Origin: an uncultured Methanobrevibacter sp. | GTDB lineage: Archaea > Methanobacteriota > Methanobacteria > Methanobacteriales > Methanobacteriaceae | Reading direction: 5' to 3' | DNA: 64,000 nt | Assembly (NCBI GenBank): GCA_900318035.1 | Contig: ONJC01000012.1 | Location: 1-64,000 of the forward strand | Shown: in pieces, positions 57,145 through 64,000 of the stretch | Layout of the letters: every line of letters begins with the position of its first letter | How positions within the stretch are numbered: the first letter of the stretch is position 1 | Made by a program: the position numbers and the translations under genes | The notes under the pieces: generated by a model | What the model was told of the DNA's origin: nothing | The model's database searches: none | Seen by the model: only the letters and a program-made list of their open reading frames with translations

Positions 57145-57537
57145 AATATCACCTAGTTTTAAATTGGTTATTATAATATATATTTGTTAACATTCGCAAC
57201 AATATGGGGTAATAGATTATCATGGACCCCTAAAAATTCCAATTCAAAACAATATAAAGCAATGAAATCAACATGAAAATTTTAAAAAAAATATTATGAA
57301 CTAGAAAAAAATAGTCTCCATTTAATGAATACCATAATATTAGCAAGATTTTGTTTAAAACAGACATCTGTTCCTGTTTAGAAACAAAACAAAGGAATTT
57401 AATTTGAATACAAATTAACCCATCACTAATATCATGCTCCTGAACTACCTCAACATGTAGAAGTTGAAGAATCATAATTTTTCCGACATGACCCATTTTT
57501 GAAAAAACTATAATTAATAGTTAAATCAAAAAATTAA

Positions 57538-57553
57538 TTATTATAAATCATAA
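57538..57553 (+). promoter_or_regulatory. TATA-box region of the hemD operon
   Basis: TTATTATAAATCATAA precedes the hemD start by about 60 bases. Confidence 0.5.
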
Positions 57554-57556
57554 TAT

Positions 57557-57587
57557 GTACCGGTAAGTTGGTATGATTTTACCGTAC
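57557..57587. promoter_or_regulatory. Dyad between the hemD TATA box and start
   Basis: GTACCGGTAA and TTTACCGTAC form an imperfect inverted repeat around a short centre, just downstream of the TATA region. This is where an archaeal repressor could block transcription. Confidence 0.4.
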
Positions 57588-57612
57588 AATAAATTAATGA
57601 AGGTAATGTAAA

Positions 57613-58377
57613 ATGTCAAAACCCGTTGTTGCAATAACAAGGCCAAAGGATAGGGCGAAAAAGGCTTGTGAAATTGTTGAAAAGTTGGGAGGGGAGGCAA
57701 TTCTTGCGCCGACTCTTGATTTGGAGCCGGTCAACACCGAATCCCTTAAAAATCTTGTCGCAAGAAAGGATGATCTTGACTGGATTATTTTCACATCCCC
57801 GACCACAATCGTTTCCCTAAACAAGTTTTACCCCGACTTTTTGAAAACTCTTGAATGCAAGTTGGCGGTCATCGGAAACAAGACCGGGAAACTGGCTGAA
57901 AAACAGGGTCTTGAAGTTGATTTGATGCCTGAAGAGTTTACTGCTGAAGGATTGATTGAAGAGTTTAAAAATCAAAAGATTACAGGCAAAACCATCGGAA
58001 TTCCAAGAACAGCATCCGCAAGGCCAATTCTGCCTCAGGAGCTTGAAAAGCTTGGAAACGAAGTCATTCTTGCCGAAGCCTACAAGTCATTGTTTCCTAT
58101 GGATGAAGATGCAGTCAGGCAACTGATTGAAAAGATTGGAAGCGGCAAAATAGATGCGATTACGTTTACAAGTCCCCTTACTGTTGAAAACTTCTTTGAA
58201 ATAGGCAAAGACAAATCAGAGCTTGCAGATCTTTTGAATGACAATCTTTTAACCGTCTGCATTGGCCCGATTACAGCAAAGGTCCTTGAAAAATATGGCG
58301 TTTCCCACATTTACCCAGATACTTACACAGTTCCTGACATGATGGAACTATTATTCAAAACATTAGAAAAAAGGTGA
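57613..58377 (+). CDS. hemD: Uroporphyrinogen-III synthase
   Basis: The enzyme closes hydroxymethylbilane to uroporphyrinogen III, the common precursor of corrinoids, F430 and sirohaem. It has 254 residues. The weakly conserved family shows 'VAITRPKDRAKKACEIVEK' at the start, 'WIIFTSPTTIVSL', 'DAITFTSPLTVENFFEI' and a C-terminal 'CIGPITAKVLEKYG'. AAGGTAATG precedes ATG 57613. It is followed within 5 bases by srp19. The product of this step is the substrate of CobA, encoded at 24.2 kb. Confidence 0.92.
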   Translation: MSKPVVAITRPKDRAKKACEIVEKLGGEAILAPTLDLEPVNTESLKNLVARKDDLDWIIFTSPTTIVSLNKFYPDFLKTLECKLAVIGNKTGKLAEKQGLEVDLMPEEFTAEGLIEEFKNQKITGKTIGIPRTASARPILPQELEKLGNEVILAEAYKSLFPMDEDAVRQLIEKIGSGKIDAITFTSPLTVENFFEIGKDKSELADLLNDNLLTVCIGPITAKVLEKYGVSHIYPDTYTVPDMMELLFKTLEKR

Positions 58378-58381
58378 GAAA

Positions 58382-58651
58382 ATGATTACAATATGGCCAC
58401 AATATCTAGATAAGAATTTGAGTCTTTCCGAAGGCCGTAAGGTTTCAATGGAATATGCCGTAGCAGAACCTACCATTTCCGAAATTGAAAGAGCCCTTAA
58501 AAGACTCGGTTTGAAATACACCATGGACAAGGAAAGGGCATACCCTGGAAAATGGTATGAAAAATCCGGCAGAGCCCTTGTCGAATGGGAAGGAACAAAA
58601 CTGGAATTATTAAAGGAAGTTAGCTTGAAATTAAAAGAAATTAAAAACTGA
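58382..58651 (+). CDS. Signal recognition particle subunit SRP19
   Basis: This 89-residue RNA-binding protein helps assemble 7S RNA with SRP54, for targeting of secreted and membrane proteins. It shows the archaeal pattern 'ITIWPQYLDKNLSLSEGRKV', 'AVAEPTISEIERALKRLGL' and 'YPGKWYEKSGRALVE'. It is the second gene in the hemD run. Confidence 0.95.
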   Translation: MITIWPQYLDKNLSLSEGRKVSMEYAVAEPTISEIERALKRLGLKYTMDKERAYPGKWYEKSGRALVEWEGTKLELLKEVSLKLKEIKN

Positions 58652-58656
58652 TTACT

Positions 58657-60063
58657 ATGGAAATACCACAATTAATGCAGGAACAGTACCGCCAGGCAAG
58701 GGAAATAATTGAAAATTCCGAAGACATCAAGGTCTACTCACATATCGATTGTGACGGTATCTGTTCAGGCGCAATACTATCAACCATTCTAGACAGACAA
58801 AACAAGGCTCATGAAATCGAATTCGTTAATCTGGATGTTCTTGATGACATTGAACTTACCCATGAACTTACCATCTTTTCGGATTTGGGTTCAGGCCAGC
58901 ACATCGACACCAAAGCCAAAGAAGGCCAAAAGATTATAATACTTGACCACCACCCACCATTAAGAGACCTGGACTATAATAAGGACAAGGACTACACATA
59001 TCTTGAAATCAATCCAATACACCACGGAATCGACGGATCATATTACGTTTGCGGCGGAGGATTATGCTATTTTCTGGCTAAAGAGTTCGGATATGAAGAT
59101 TTAAGCTGGATTGGAGTTTTATCATCCATCGGAGATATGCAGAATACAAAGACAGGTCATTTTGAAGGACTGAATGAAATCATCCAGCAGGATGCAATTG
59201 ACGGAGGATATCTTAAGGTCATCAAAAGCGATTTGAACATTTATGGAAGAAACACTCGTCCGCTGTTTGTAGCCCTCTCATATTTCAGCGACGTCAGACT
59301 GCCGATTACAAACAACACCACAGAAACAATGGCAATTTTGGAAGAGCTCGGAATTGATGAAAAGCACAACCGCAAAACATTGAATGAACTGACAACCGAA
59401 GAGAAGGGAAAGCTTTTCAGATATCTCAGGGAAATGATAACCAAGGCAGTTCCCGGAAAATATGTAAGATACATTCCGCAGCTGATTATCGGAGATGCGT
59501 ACACCTTCCTGAAAGAGGATTCCGACAGCTTCCTGAGGGATGCGTCTGAGTTTTCAACAGCCATGAATGCCTGTGGCAGAAACCATCAGGAAAAGATAGC
59601 TATGGAGGTTTTGAAGGGCGACAGGTTTGTAGCGCTCGATGAACTTGAGGCTGTAAGCAAAGAGCATAAACGCAATTTGGCTCAGGCTATCGAGAAAGTT
59701 GCAGGCAGTGATGAAACAAACATCATCGAACTTGAAAACCTGCAGTACTTTGACGGAGACGGTATCAAACCTGAAATTGTCGGAACAGTAACAGGCATGA
59801 TTTTAGGTTACTGCAATTGGAAAAAACCAATCATCGGATTTACACAAACAGACAGCGACGGAATAAAGGTTTCCCTAAGATGCTCCAGACTTCTTTCATA
59901 TGAAGGAATCCATTTTGGGAATATCATACGTCAAATAGCTTCAGAAGTCGGAGGAAGCGGCGGAGGACACTCCATGGCATGCGGAGCATACATCCCCACC
60001 GAAAATAAAAATGAATTCATCAACCTTTTCAACGAAAGCCTCGACGGTAAAATATCTAATTAA
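58657..60063 (+). CDS. RecJ-like DHH-family phosphoesterase / single-strand exonuclease
   Basis: This 468-residue protein has the DHH domain motifs 'YSHIDCDGICSGAI' (about 27-40), 'FSDLGSGQH' and 'IILDHHPPLRD' (about 89-99) for two metal ions. The C-terminal DHHA1 domain ends 'VGGSGGGHSMACGAYIP'. Archaeal RecJ-like proteins (GAN type) associate with the replicative helicase and with DNA repair. It begins 5 bases after srp19. Exact exonuclease polarity is not deducible here. Confidence 0.9.
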   Translation: MEIPQLMQEQYRQAREIIENSEDIKVYSHIDCDGICSGAILSTILDRQNKAHEIEFVNLDVLDDIELTHELTIFSDLGSGQHIDTKAKEGQKIIILDHHPPLRDLDYNKDKDYTYLEINPIHHGIDGSYYVCGGGLCYFLAKEFGYEDLSWIGVLSSIGDMQNTKTGHFEGLNEIIQQDAIDGGYLKVIKSDLNIYGRNTRPLFVALSYFSDVRLPITNNTTETMAILEELGIDEKHNRKTLNELTTEEKGKLFRYLREMITKAVPGKYVRYIPQLIIGDAYTFLKEDSDSFLRDASEFSTAMNACGRNHQEKIAMEVLKGDRFVALDELEAVSKEHKRNLAQAIEKVAGSDETNIIELENLQYFDGDGIKPEIVGTVTGMILGYCNWKKPIIGFTQTDSDGIKVSLRCSRLLSYEGIHFGNIIRQIASEVGGSGGGHSMACGAYIPTENKNEFINLFNESLDGKISN

Positions 60064-60120
60064 TTTATATATGATTAAATTTATAAATATCTATTAATCA
60101 AGTATAATTGAGGAATGACT

Positions 60121-60927
60121 ATGATGAAATCATTTAAAAAAAGGGGTGCACTCACACATTTTCAAATTTTAAGTGAGATTTCTAAACAAGACCCGCACCT
60201 CAAACAGAAAGATTTGGCTAATAAATTGGGAATAACTATACAAGCAGTCTCCGAAAATATCAAAACATTAATAGAACAAGGCTATATCACTTCTAAAGAC
60301 GGCAGATCACCTTACAAAATTACCCAGTCAGGAATCGACAAAGTAAAAAAGGATGCAATAAGCCTAAGAAAATATTCCGATTCAGTTCTGGAAACCATGA
60401 ACCATTATAAAACCATCTGGCCCGCTATTGCTAGAGAGGACCTTAAAAAAGATGATATTGTTGGATTATTCATGGAAAATGGAGTTTTATATGCTCATAA
60501 AAAAGAGGAAAATGCAACCGGTATCGTATTAGATGACGCCGAAAAGGACATGGACGTTTCTCTAACAAACCTTACAGGAATTATTGATATGACTGTGGGC
60601 GAAGTAACTGTCATCAACCTCCCTACAATAAAAAATGGAGGGTCTAAAGCTTGCGACATGGATTTAATTAAAAATGTATACTCCAAAGGAACCAATTCAG
60701 GTGTAGAATTCGATAAGATTGCTGTAGCAGGCACTGTTGCACGTGCTGTTGTTAAAAAACTTGATTTACCTCTCGATATTGAATTTGCAGCTCCTCAAGC
60801 TACTGCAAATGCTGCACGTAAGGGGCTTAATGTACTTGCAATCTGCGTTGGTGAAATGAGCAAGGCATTTACCCGTGAACTTGAAAATGAAAAGATTAAA
60901 TTTAACATTATTGATGGGACTAAATAA
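60121..60927 (+). CDS. Winged-helix transcription regulator, archaeal DUF7839 type
   Basis: This 268-residue protein has a helix-turn-helix (about 10-75). It reads 'LKQKDLANKLGITIQAVSEN' with recognition helix 'QAVSENIKTLIEQG', then a wing 'TSKDGRSPYKITQSG'. The C-terminal domain (about 100-268) is a small-molecule or metabolite-binding type found in many methanogens, with 'VAGTVARAVVKKLDLPLDIEFA'. GAGG precedes ATG 60121 by 7 bases; the ATG at 60115 is too close to it. A TATA region is at 60079-60090. Confidence 0.78.
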   Translation: MMKSFKKRGALTHFQILSEISKQDPHLKQKDLANKLGITIQAVSENIKTLIEQGYITSKDGRSPYKITQSGIDKVKKDAISLRKYSDSVLETMNHYKTIWPAIAREDLKKDDIVGLFMENGVLYAHKKEENATGIVLDDAEKDMDVSLTNLTGIIDMTVGEVTVINLPTIKNGGSKACDMDLIKNVYSKGTNSGVEFDKIAVAGTVARAVVKKLDLPLDIEFAAPQATANAARKGLNVLAICVGEMSKAFTRELENEKIKFNIIDGTK

Positions 60928-62211
60928 CTAATTTTCCCTTATTTTTTTTAATAACCCTGCAGCTATTTCCTCAGAGGTAATATCTGCAGAAGAATTATTT
61001 TTTACTGCTTTAACGTATTCTTCCAAGTTATCAGTTTTAATTGAATTTTTTACATCTTCCAGAACTCGCTTGTTTTTAATATTTTCTATTTCTGCATCTG
61101 TTGGAATCTTTTTTTCGATTATTTTACCTTTAGATTCCTTTTTGATGTTGTTAAAGTTATGATTATCTTCTTTTGAAACCAAAGTAAATGCAAAACCGCT
61201 GTTTCCAGCCCTTGCAGTTCTTCCGATTCTGTGGATGTGGGCATCATGGTTTTGAGCCACGTCATAATTGATGATAAATTCCAAATCAGGAATGTCCAAG
61301 CCTCTTGCGGCCACATCGGTTGCAACCAAATAGCGAACATTGCCGTTTCTGAATTTGTTCATTACCTTGTCCCTTACCTTCTGAGTCATGTCACCGTGAA
61401 GGGCTTCGGCAGAATAGTCTCTTTTTTTAAGGTTTTTGAAAACAAAATCAACACCCTTCTTAGTGTTAGAAAAAATTAGGGCCTGGGAAATGTCATATGC
61501 CTCAATGATTCTTATCAAATCATCAAATTTGTGTTTATGATTGGTTCTGAATGCATACTGTGTGATTTTTGGAACATTGCGCCTTTTATTGGATATTTTT
61601 ATAAATTTAGGATTGTTCTGGTAGTTTTCAGCTATTTTTCTAATCTCTCGAGGTATTGTGGCTGAAAACATCAATGTCTGTTTTCTGTATTTGGATTCAT
61701 TTAAAATTCTTTCAATATCATCCCTAAATCCCATGTCAAGCATTTCATCGGCTTCGTCCAAAACCACTCTCTCGATACCGGTCAAATCAAGATTGCCCCG
61801 TTCGACATGATCAATTACACGACCGGGAGTTCCGACAACAATGTGAACTCCCTTTTTCAGAACCCTTGTCTGTTTTCCTATCGGCTGGCCACCATAGACT
61901 GCCAGAACCTTAAGTTTCTTAACGTTTGCGCCAACTTTTGAAATCTCATCTGCAACCTGAAGGCACAGCTCCCTTGTAGGGCATAAAACAATTGCCTGGG
62001 GAGATTTGTCGCCTATAAAAATATTTTCGATGACCGGTATTGCGAATGCTATTGTTTTTCCTGAACCCGTTTGGGCCTGAGCAGTAATGTCAATACCTCT
62101 TAAGGCATCAGGAATCGCCTTATTTTGAATTGGAGTCAAATCCGTAAGACCCATCTGGCAAATGGCTTTTTTGACTTCACCTGAAATGTTTAAATCCTCA
62201 AATTTCATCAT
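60928..62211 (-). CDS. DEAD-box RNA helicase
   Basis: This 427-residue helicase has the Q motif 'GLTDLTPIQNKAIP', I 'AQTGSGKT', Ia 'PTRELCLQ', Ib 'TPGRVIDH', II 'VLDEADEMLD', III 'SATIPREI', V 'ATDVAARGLDIP' and VI 'HRIGRTAR'. It unwinds RNA, and homologues aid ribosome assembly and growth in the cold. The stop codons of this gene and of the regulator are adjacent but convergent. Confidence 0.95.
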   Translation of the reverse strand: MMKFEDLNISGEVKKAICQMGLTDLTPIQNKAIPDALRGIDITAQAQTGSGKTIAFAIPVIENIFIGDKSPQAIVLCPTRELCLQVADEISKVGANVKKLKVLAVYGGQPIGKQTRVLKKGVHIVVGTPGRVIDHVERGNLDLTGIERVVLDEADEMLDMGFRDDIERILNESKYRKQTLMFSATIPREIRKIAENYQNNPKFIKISNKRRNVPKITQYAFRTNHKHKFDDLIRIIEAYDISQALIFSNTKKGVDFVFKNLKKRDYSAEALHGDMTQKVRDKVMNKFRNGNVRYLVATDVAARGLDIPDLEFIINYDVAQNHDAHIHRIGRTARAGNSGFAFTLVSKEDNHNFNNIKKESKGKIIEKKIPTDAEIENIKNKRVLEDVKNSIKTDNLEEYVKAVKNNSSADITSEEIAAGLLKKIREN

Positions 62212-62231
62212 GTTAATATTTAAAAAAATAG

Positions 62232-63095
62232 CTATATAACAAATTTGGTTTGGTATGAGCTTTGCGGAAATTCATGCAGATACCTGAATATTTCATCCCA
62301 CCTGTTCATAATGCCTGCATCATAAGTTCTTTTTTTAAAAATTTTCATAAGTTCCCTGTCATTTGGAGACGGAATCGAATAGTCATTGCCGTACTCCCTA
62401 ATATACCTATCCTTCAAACCAGGAAAGTGCTCATCAAGCTTTGAATAGAAGTACTCCCTGTTGCCGTCCCGGAGGGTAAGTCCCATTCCGTGGCACAATA
62501 TTCCCTTTACGTTTGTTTCTATGCAACTGTCAATTATAGAGTTAATGTTATCCTCGGTATCGTTAATATATGGAAGTATCGGACATAGCCAGACGACTGT
62601 TGGAATCCCATTGTCGTTTAACGTTTTGAGGACTTCCACACGCCTTGAAGTCACACAGACATTGGGCTCCAGAATGCTGCACAGCTCATCATCTGCAGTT
62701 GTCAGCGTCATCTGAATAACAACTTTTGATTTCTCATTTATCCTTTTGAGAAGCTCCAGATCCCTCAGCACCAGGTCGGATTTGGTGATGCATGTAAAAC
62801 CAAAACCATAATTATGAATCAGCTCCAGGGATTTTCTCACATACATTAAACGCTTTTCCAGCGGAATGTACGGATCTGTCATTGCACCTGTGCCTATCAT
62901 TGATTTTGGCCTTCTTCTAAGTTCTTTTTTAAGAAGCTCAAGTGAATTTTCCTTGACTGCAATGTCCTCAAACTTATGGTCCATTCCATAGATTTTGCTT
63001 CTTGAATCACAGTATATGCATCCGTGGGTGCATCCTCTGTAAAGGTTCATTCCGTTATTTTTGGAGAGGATTGATTTTGACGTTACATAATGCAT
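62232..63095 (-). CDS. Radical SAM protein, SPL-like (spore photoproduct lyase family)
   Basis: This 287-residue protein has the cluster motif 'LYRGCTHGCIYCDSRS' (about 19-34), with CxxxCxxC for the 4Fe-4S cluster and SAM. 'IGTGAMTDPYIPLEKRL' (about 66-82) and 'CITKSDLVLRDLELL' are typical of SPL-like proteins. Such proteins are common in methanogens with unknown substrate; DNA photoproduct repair is not established for them. ATG 63095 is chosen over a TTG six codons upstream. It is divergent from the Cas4-like gene. Confidence 0.83.
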   Translation of the reverse strand: MHYVTSKSILSKNNGMNLYRGCTHGCIYCDSRSKIYGMDHKFEDIAVKENSLELLKKELRRRPKSMIGTGAMTDPYIPLEKRLMYVRKSLELIHNYGFGFTCITKSDLVLRDLELLKRINEKSKVVIQMTLTTADDELCSILEPNVCVTSRRVEVLKTLNDNGIPTVVWLCPILPYINDTEDNINSIIDSCIETNVKGILCHGMGLTLRDGNREYFYSKLDEHFPGLKDRYIREYGNDYSIPSPNDRELMKIFKKRTYDAGIMNRWDEIFRYLHEFPQSSYQTKFVI

Positions 63096-63182
63096 GAAGT
63101 TAACTTTGCACAAACCAATATATAAAAAGGTGGCAAGAGCATTTGCAAAGTATTTTCATATACAAGTTACAAAAATAAAATT

Positions 63183-63875
63183 ATGCAACAAAAAAACATT
63201 ACCGAATACGGAAAGGAATATGAAATTAAAAACCATCCTGACATAAAAGGTGTTCAAATAATTGAAGGGAAAAACAATTTCCCCATTAGTTGGCTCAACA
63301 AACAAGGATATTGTGAATATCAGATATATCTCGAGAACATGAAAGGGATAGAAACACCGGCAACACCTGAAATGACACACGGAAGCGACATACACAACCA
63401 GCTTGAAAACATATTCAAACAGGAAGCAACTCCCGCAACATTTGAAGATGCCGTTGAAGCATCAAAAGAAACTGCATCAATGTCAAGGGAATGCTTTGTA
63501 GTTGCACCGGAATACGGAATAAGAGGATTTATCGATGAAATATGGATGAAACCGGAAGAAATCGTGATAATTGACGACAAGCCGGGTCGCACACCTTACC
63601 AGTCAACAATGAACCAGGTCAGGGCATATTGCCTTGCATTCAAAGACATGACCCATGACGACAGGCAGATTAAGGCAGCGTTGAGGGAACGTGGAACAGA
63701 CAATCTCTTTTGGATTGAAATATTCACACCGGAAGTCGAAAAACAAATAAAATTCACAATAGACAGAATGCACGGCCTTTTAGACGGTTCAAAACCATTC
63801 ATTCCAACTAAAAATCCGAACAAATGCAGATCCTGCAGATACAAACGTTACTGTGAACATTACAAAAGGAAATAA
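63183..63875 (+). CDS. Cas4/Dna2-like PD-(D/E)XK nuclease with iron-sulfur cluster
   Basis: This 230-residue protein has the RecB-type active-site pieces: 'HGSDIHNQLE', 'GFIDEIW', 'IVIIDDKPG' and 'QVRAYCLAF'. The cysteine pattern is one early Cys ('QGYCEYQ', about 39) and three at the end ('CRSCRYKRYC', about 218-227). This is the Cas4 arrangement for a 4Fe-4S cluster. No CRISPR array or other cas gene is in the window. It probably works as a DNA-repair nuclease. The start ATG 63183 lies 88 bases from the divergent radical SAM gene. Confidence 0.84.
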   Translation: MQQKNITEYGKEYEIKNHPDIKGVQIIEGKNNFPISWLNKQGYCEYQIYLENMKGIETPATPEMTHGSDIHNQLENIFKQEATPATFEDAVEASKETASMSRECFVVAPEYGIRGFIDEIWMKPEEIVIIDDKPGRTPYQSTMNQVRAYCLAFKDMTHDDRQIKAALRERGTDNLFWIEIFTPEVEKQIKFTIDRMHGLLDGSKPFIPTKNPNKCRSCRYKRYCEHYKRK

Positions 63876-63877
63876 TC

Positions 63878-64000
63878 ATGAACAAAAAGAAAATCTCAAT
63901 AATCCTTTTAATAATATTTTTAATAACTATTGGTCTGACAATAGCCAATCTGTTTTTGGAGGATTCAAACAGTGTTGAAAAGAAAAACGAAACACTGACA
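63878..64000 (+). CDS. Membrane-anchored protein, cut by the window end
   Basis: A frame starts MNKKKISIILLIIFL, 2 bases after the Cas4-like stop, and continues to the last base as 41 codons. It has one N-terminal hydrophobic helix of about 20 residues, then a charged exterior part ('EDSNSVEKKNET'). The family cannot be judged. Archaeal operon-like spacing suggests it is cotranscribed with the nuclease gene. Confidence 0.6.
   Translation, partial: MNKKKISIILLIIFLITIGLTIANLFLEDSNSVEKKNETLT

Larger units (their letters stand above)
57145..57612. other. Divergent spacer before hemD
   Basis: No supported gene is present. An 88-codon minus-strand frame (57230-57496) has no family features or ribosome binding site and is judged chance. 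The right part holds the hemD promoter and a dyad (see below). Confidence 0.5.

Noticed and set aside
57230-57496. 88-codon minus-strand reading frame
   Set aside because: No ribosome binding site, no family-like motif, irregular hydrophobic composition, and an AT-rich setting where frames of this length are expected by chance.

Overview
The window looks like the chromosome of a Methanobrevibacter-type methanogen (Methanobacteriaceae). The DNA is AT-rich. It carries archaeal core genes: the archaeosine enzyme TgtA, SRP19, an archaeal HMG-CoA synthase/thiolase pair, a RecJ-like DHH phosphoesterase and a PurS/PurQ pair. Two tRNA genes lack an encoded CCA, promoters are TATA-like, ribosome binding sites are of the GGTGAT/GGAGG kind, and there are Ig-repeat surface proteins. 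The genus is inferred from gene content and style, not from a marker gene.

Layout. 0-11.5 kb is an accessory region. It holds a partial IS1182-like transposase, an MFS exporter, a damaged fumarate-reductase-like operon (membrane anchor broken, FrdA intact, FrdB frameshifted), a double ABC-exporter membrane domain with no ATPase domain, and a DUF4143 ATPase. The 3' end of a DUF1848 gene occurs three times in the same orientation: the real gene at 10.6-11.5 kb and displaced 3' ends at 8.8 and 2.9 kb. This is the pattern expected if elements accreted one after another at the end of that gene. 11.5-27 kb is mostly housekeeping: thiolase and HMG-CoA synthase, two tRNA-Gly genes, a methyltransferase, tgtA, a MnmC-like methyltransferase, a surface protein, and the run purC-purS-purQ-cobA-glmS. 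26.8-31.7 kb has small secreted or membrane proteins and a sodium symporter.

31.8-46.9 kb is a surface-glycan region. An eight-gene tightly packed operon (pseB to pseI) would make CMP-pseudaminic acid or a close relative. It includes a PseG-acetyltransferase fusion and two extra enzymes, a class III aminotransferase and an aldo/keto reductase. A GT52-type sialyltransferase-like enzyme and a Wzx-like flippase lie beside it. Next to this is a second module: a TagD-like cytidylyltransferase fused to a Gfo/Idh oxidoreductase, a class V aminotransferase, and two LicD phosphotransferases. This second module could make and transfer an unknown CDP-activated small molecule, and it is the best candidate in the window for an undescribed pathway.

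46.9-57 kb holds a ROK protein without its usual zinc motif, next to a 23-bp tandem repeat. It also has two SWIM zinc-finger proteins, one of them a SNF2 helicase, with a broken gene between them, a nuclease-like protein with a degraded partial copy, a Gly-rich surface protein, and two flavodoxin-like proteins. 57.6-64 kb returns to core functions: hemD, srp19, a RecJ-like protein, an HTH regulator, a DEAD-box helicase, a radical SAM protein, an orphan Cas4-like nuclease, and the start of a membrane-anchored protein cut by the window end. No CRISPR array or rRNA was seen.
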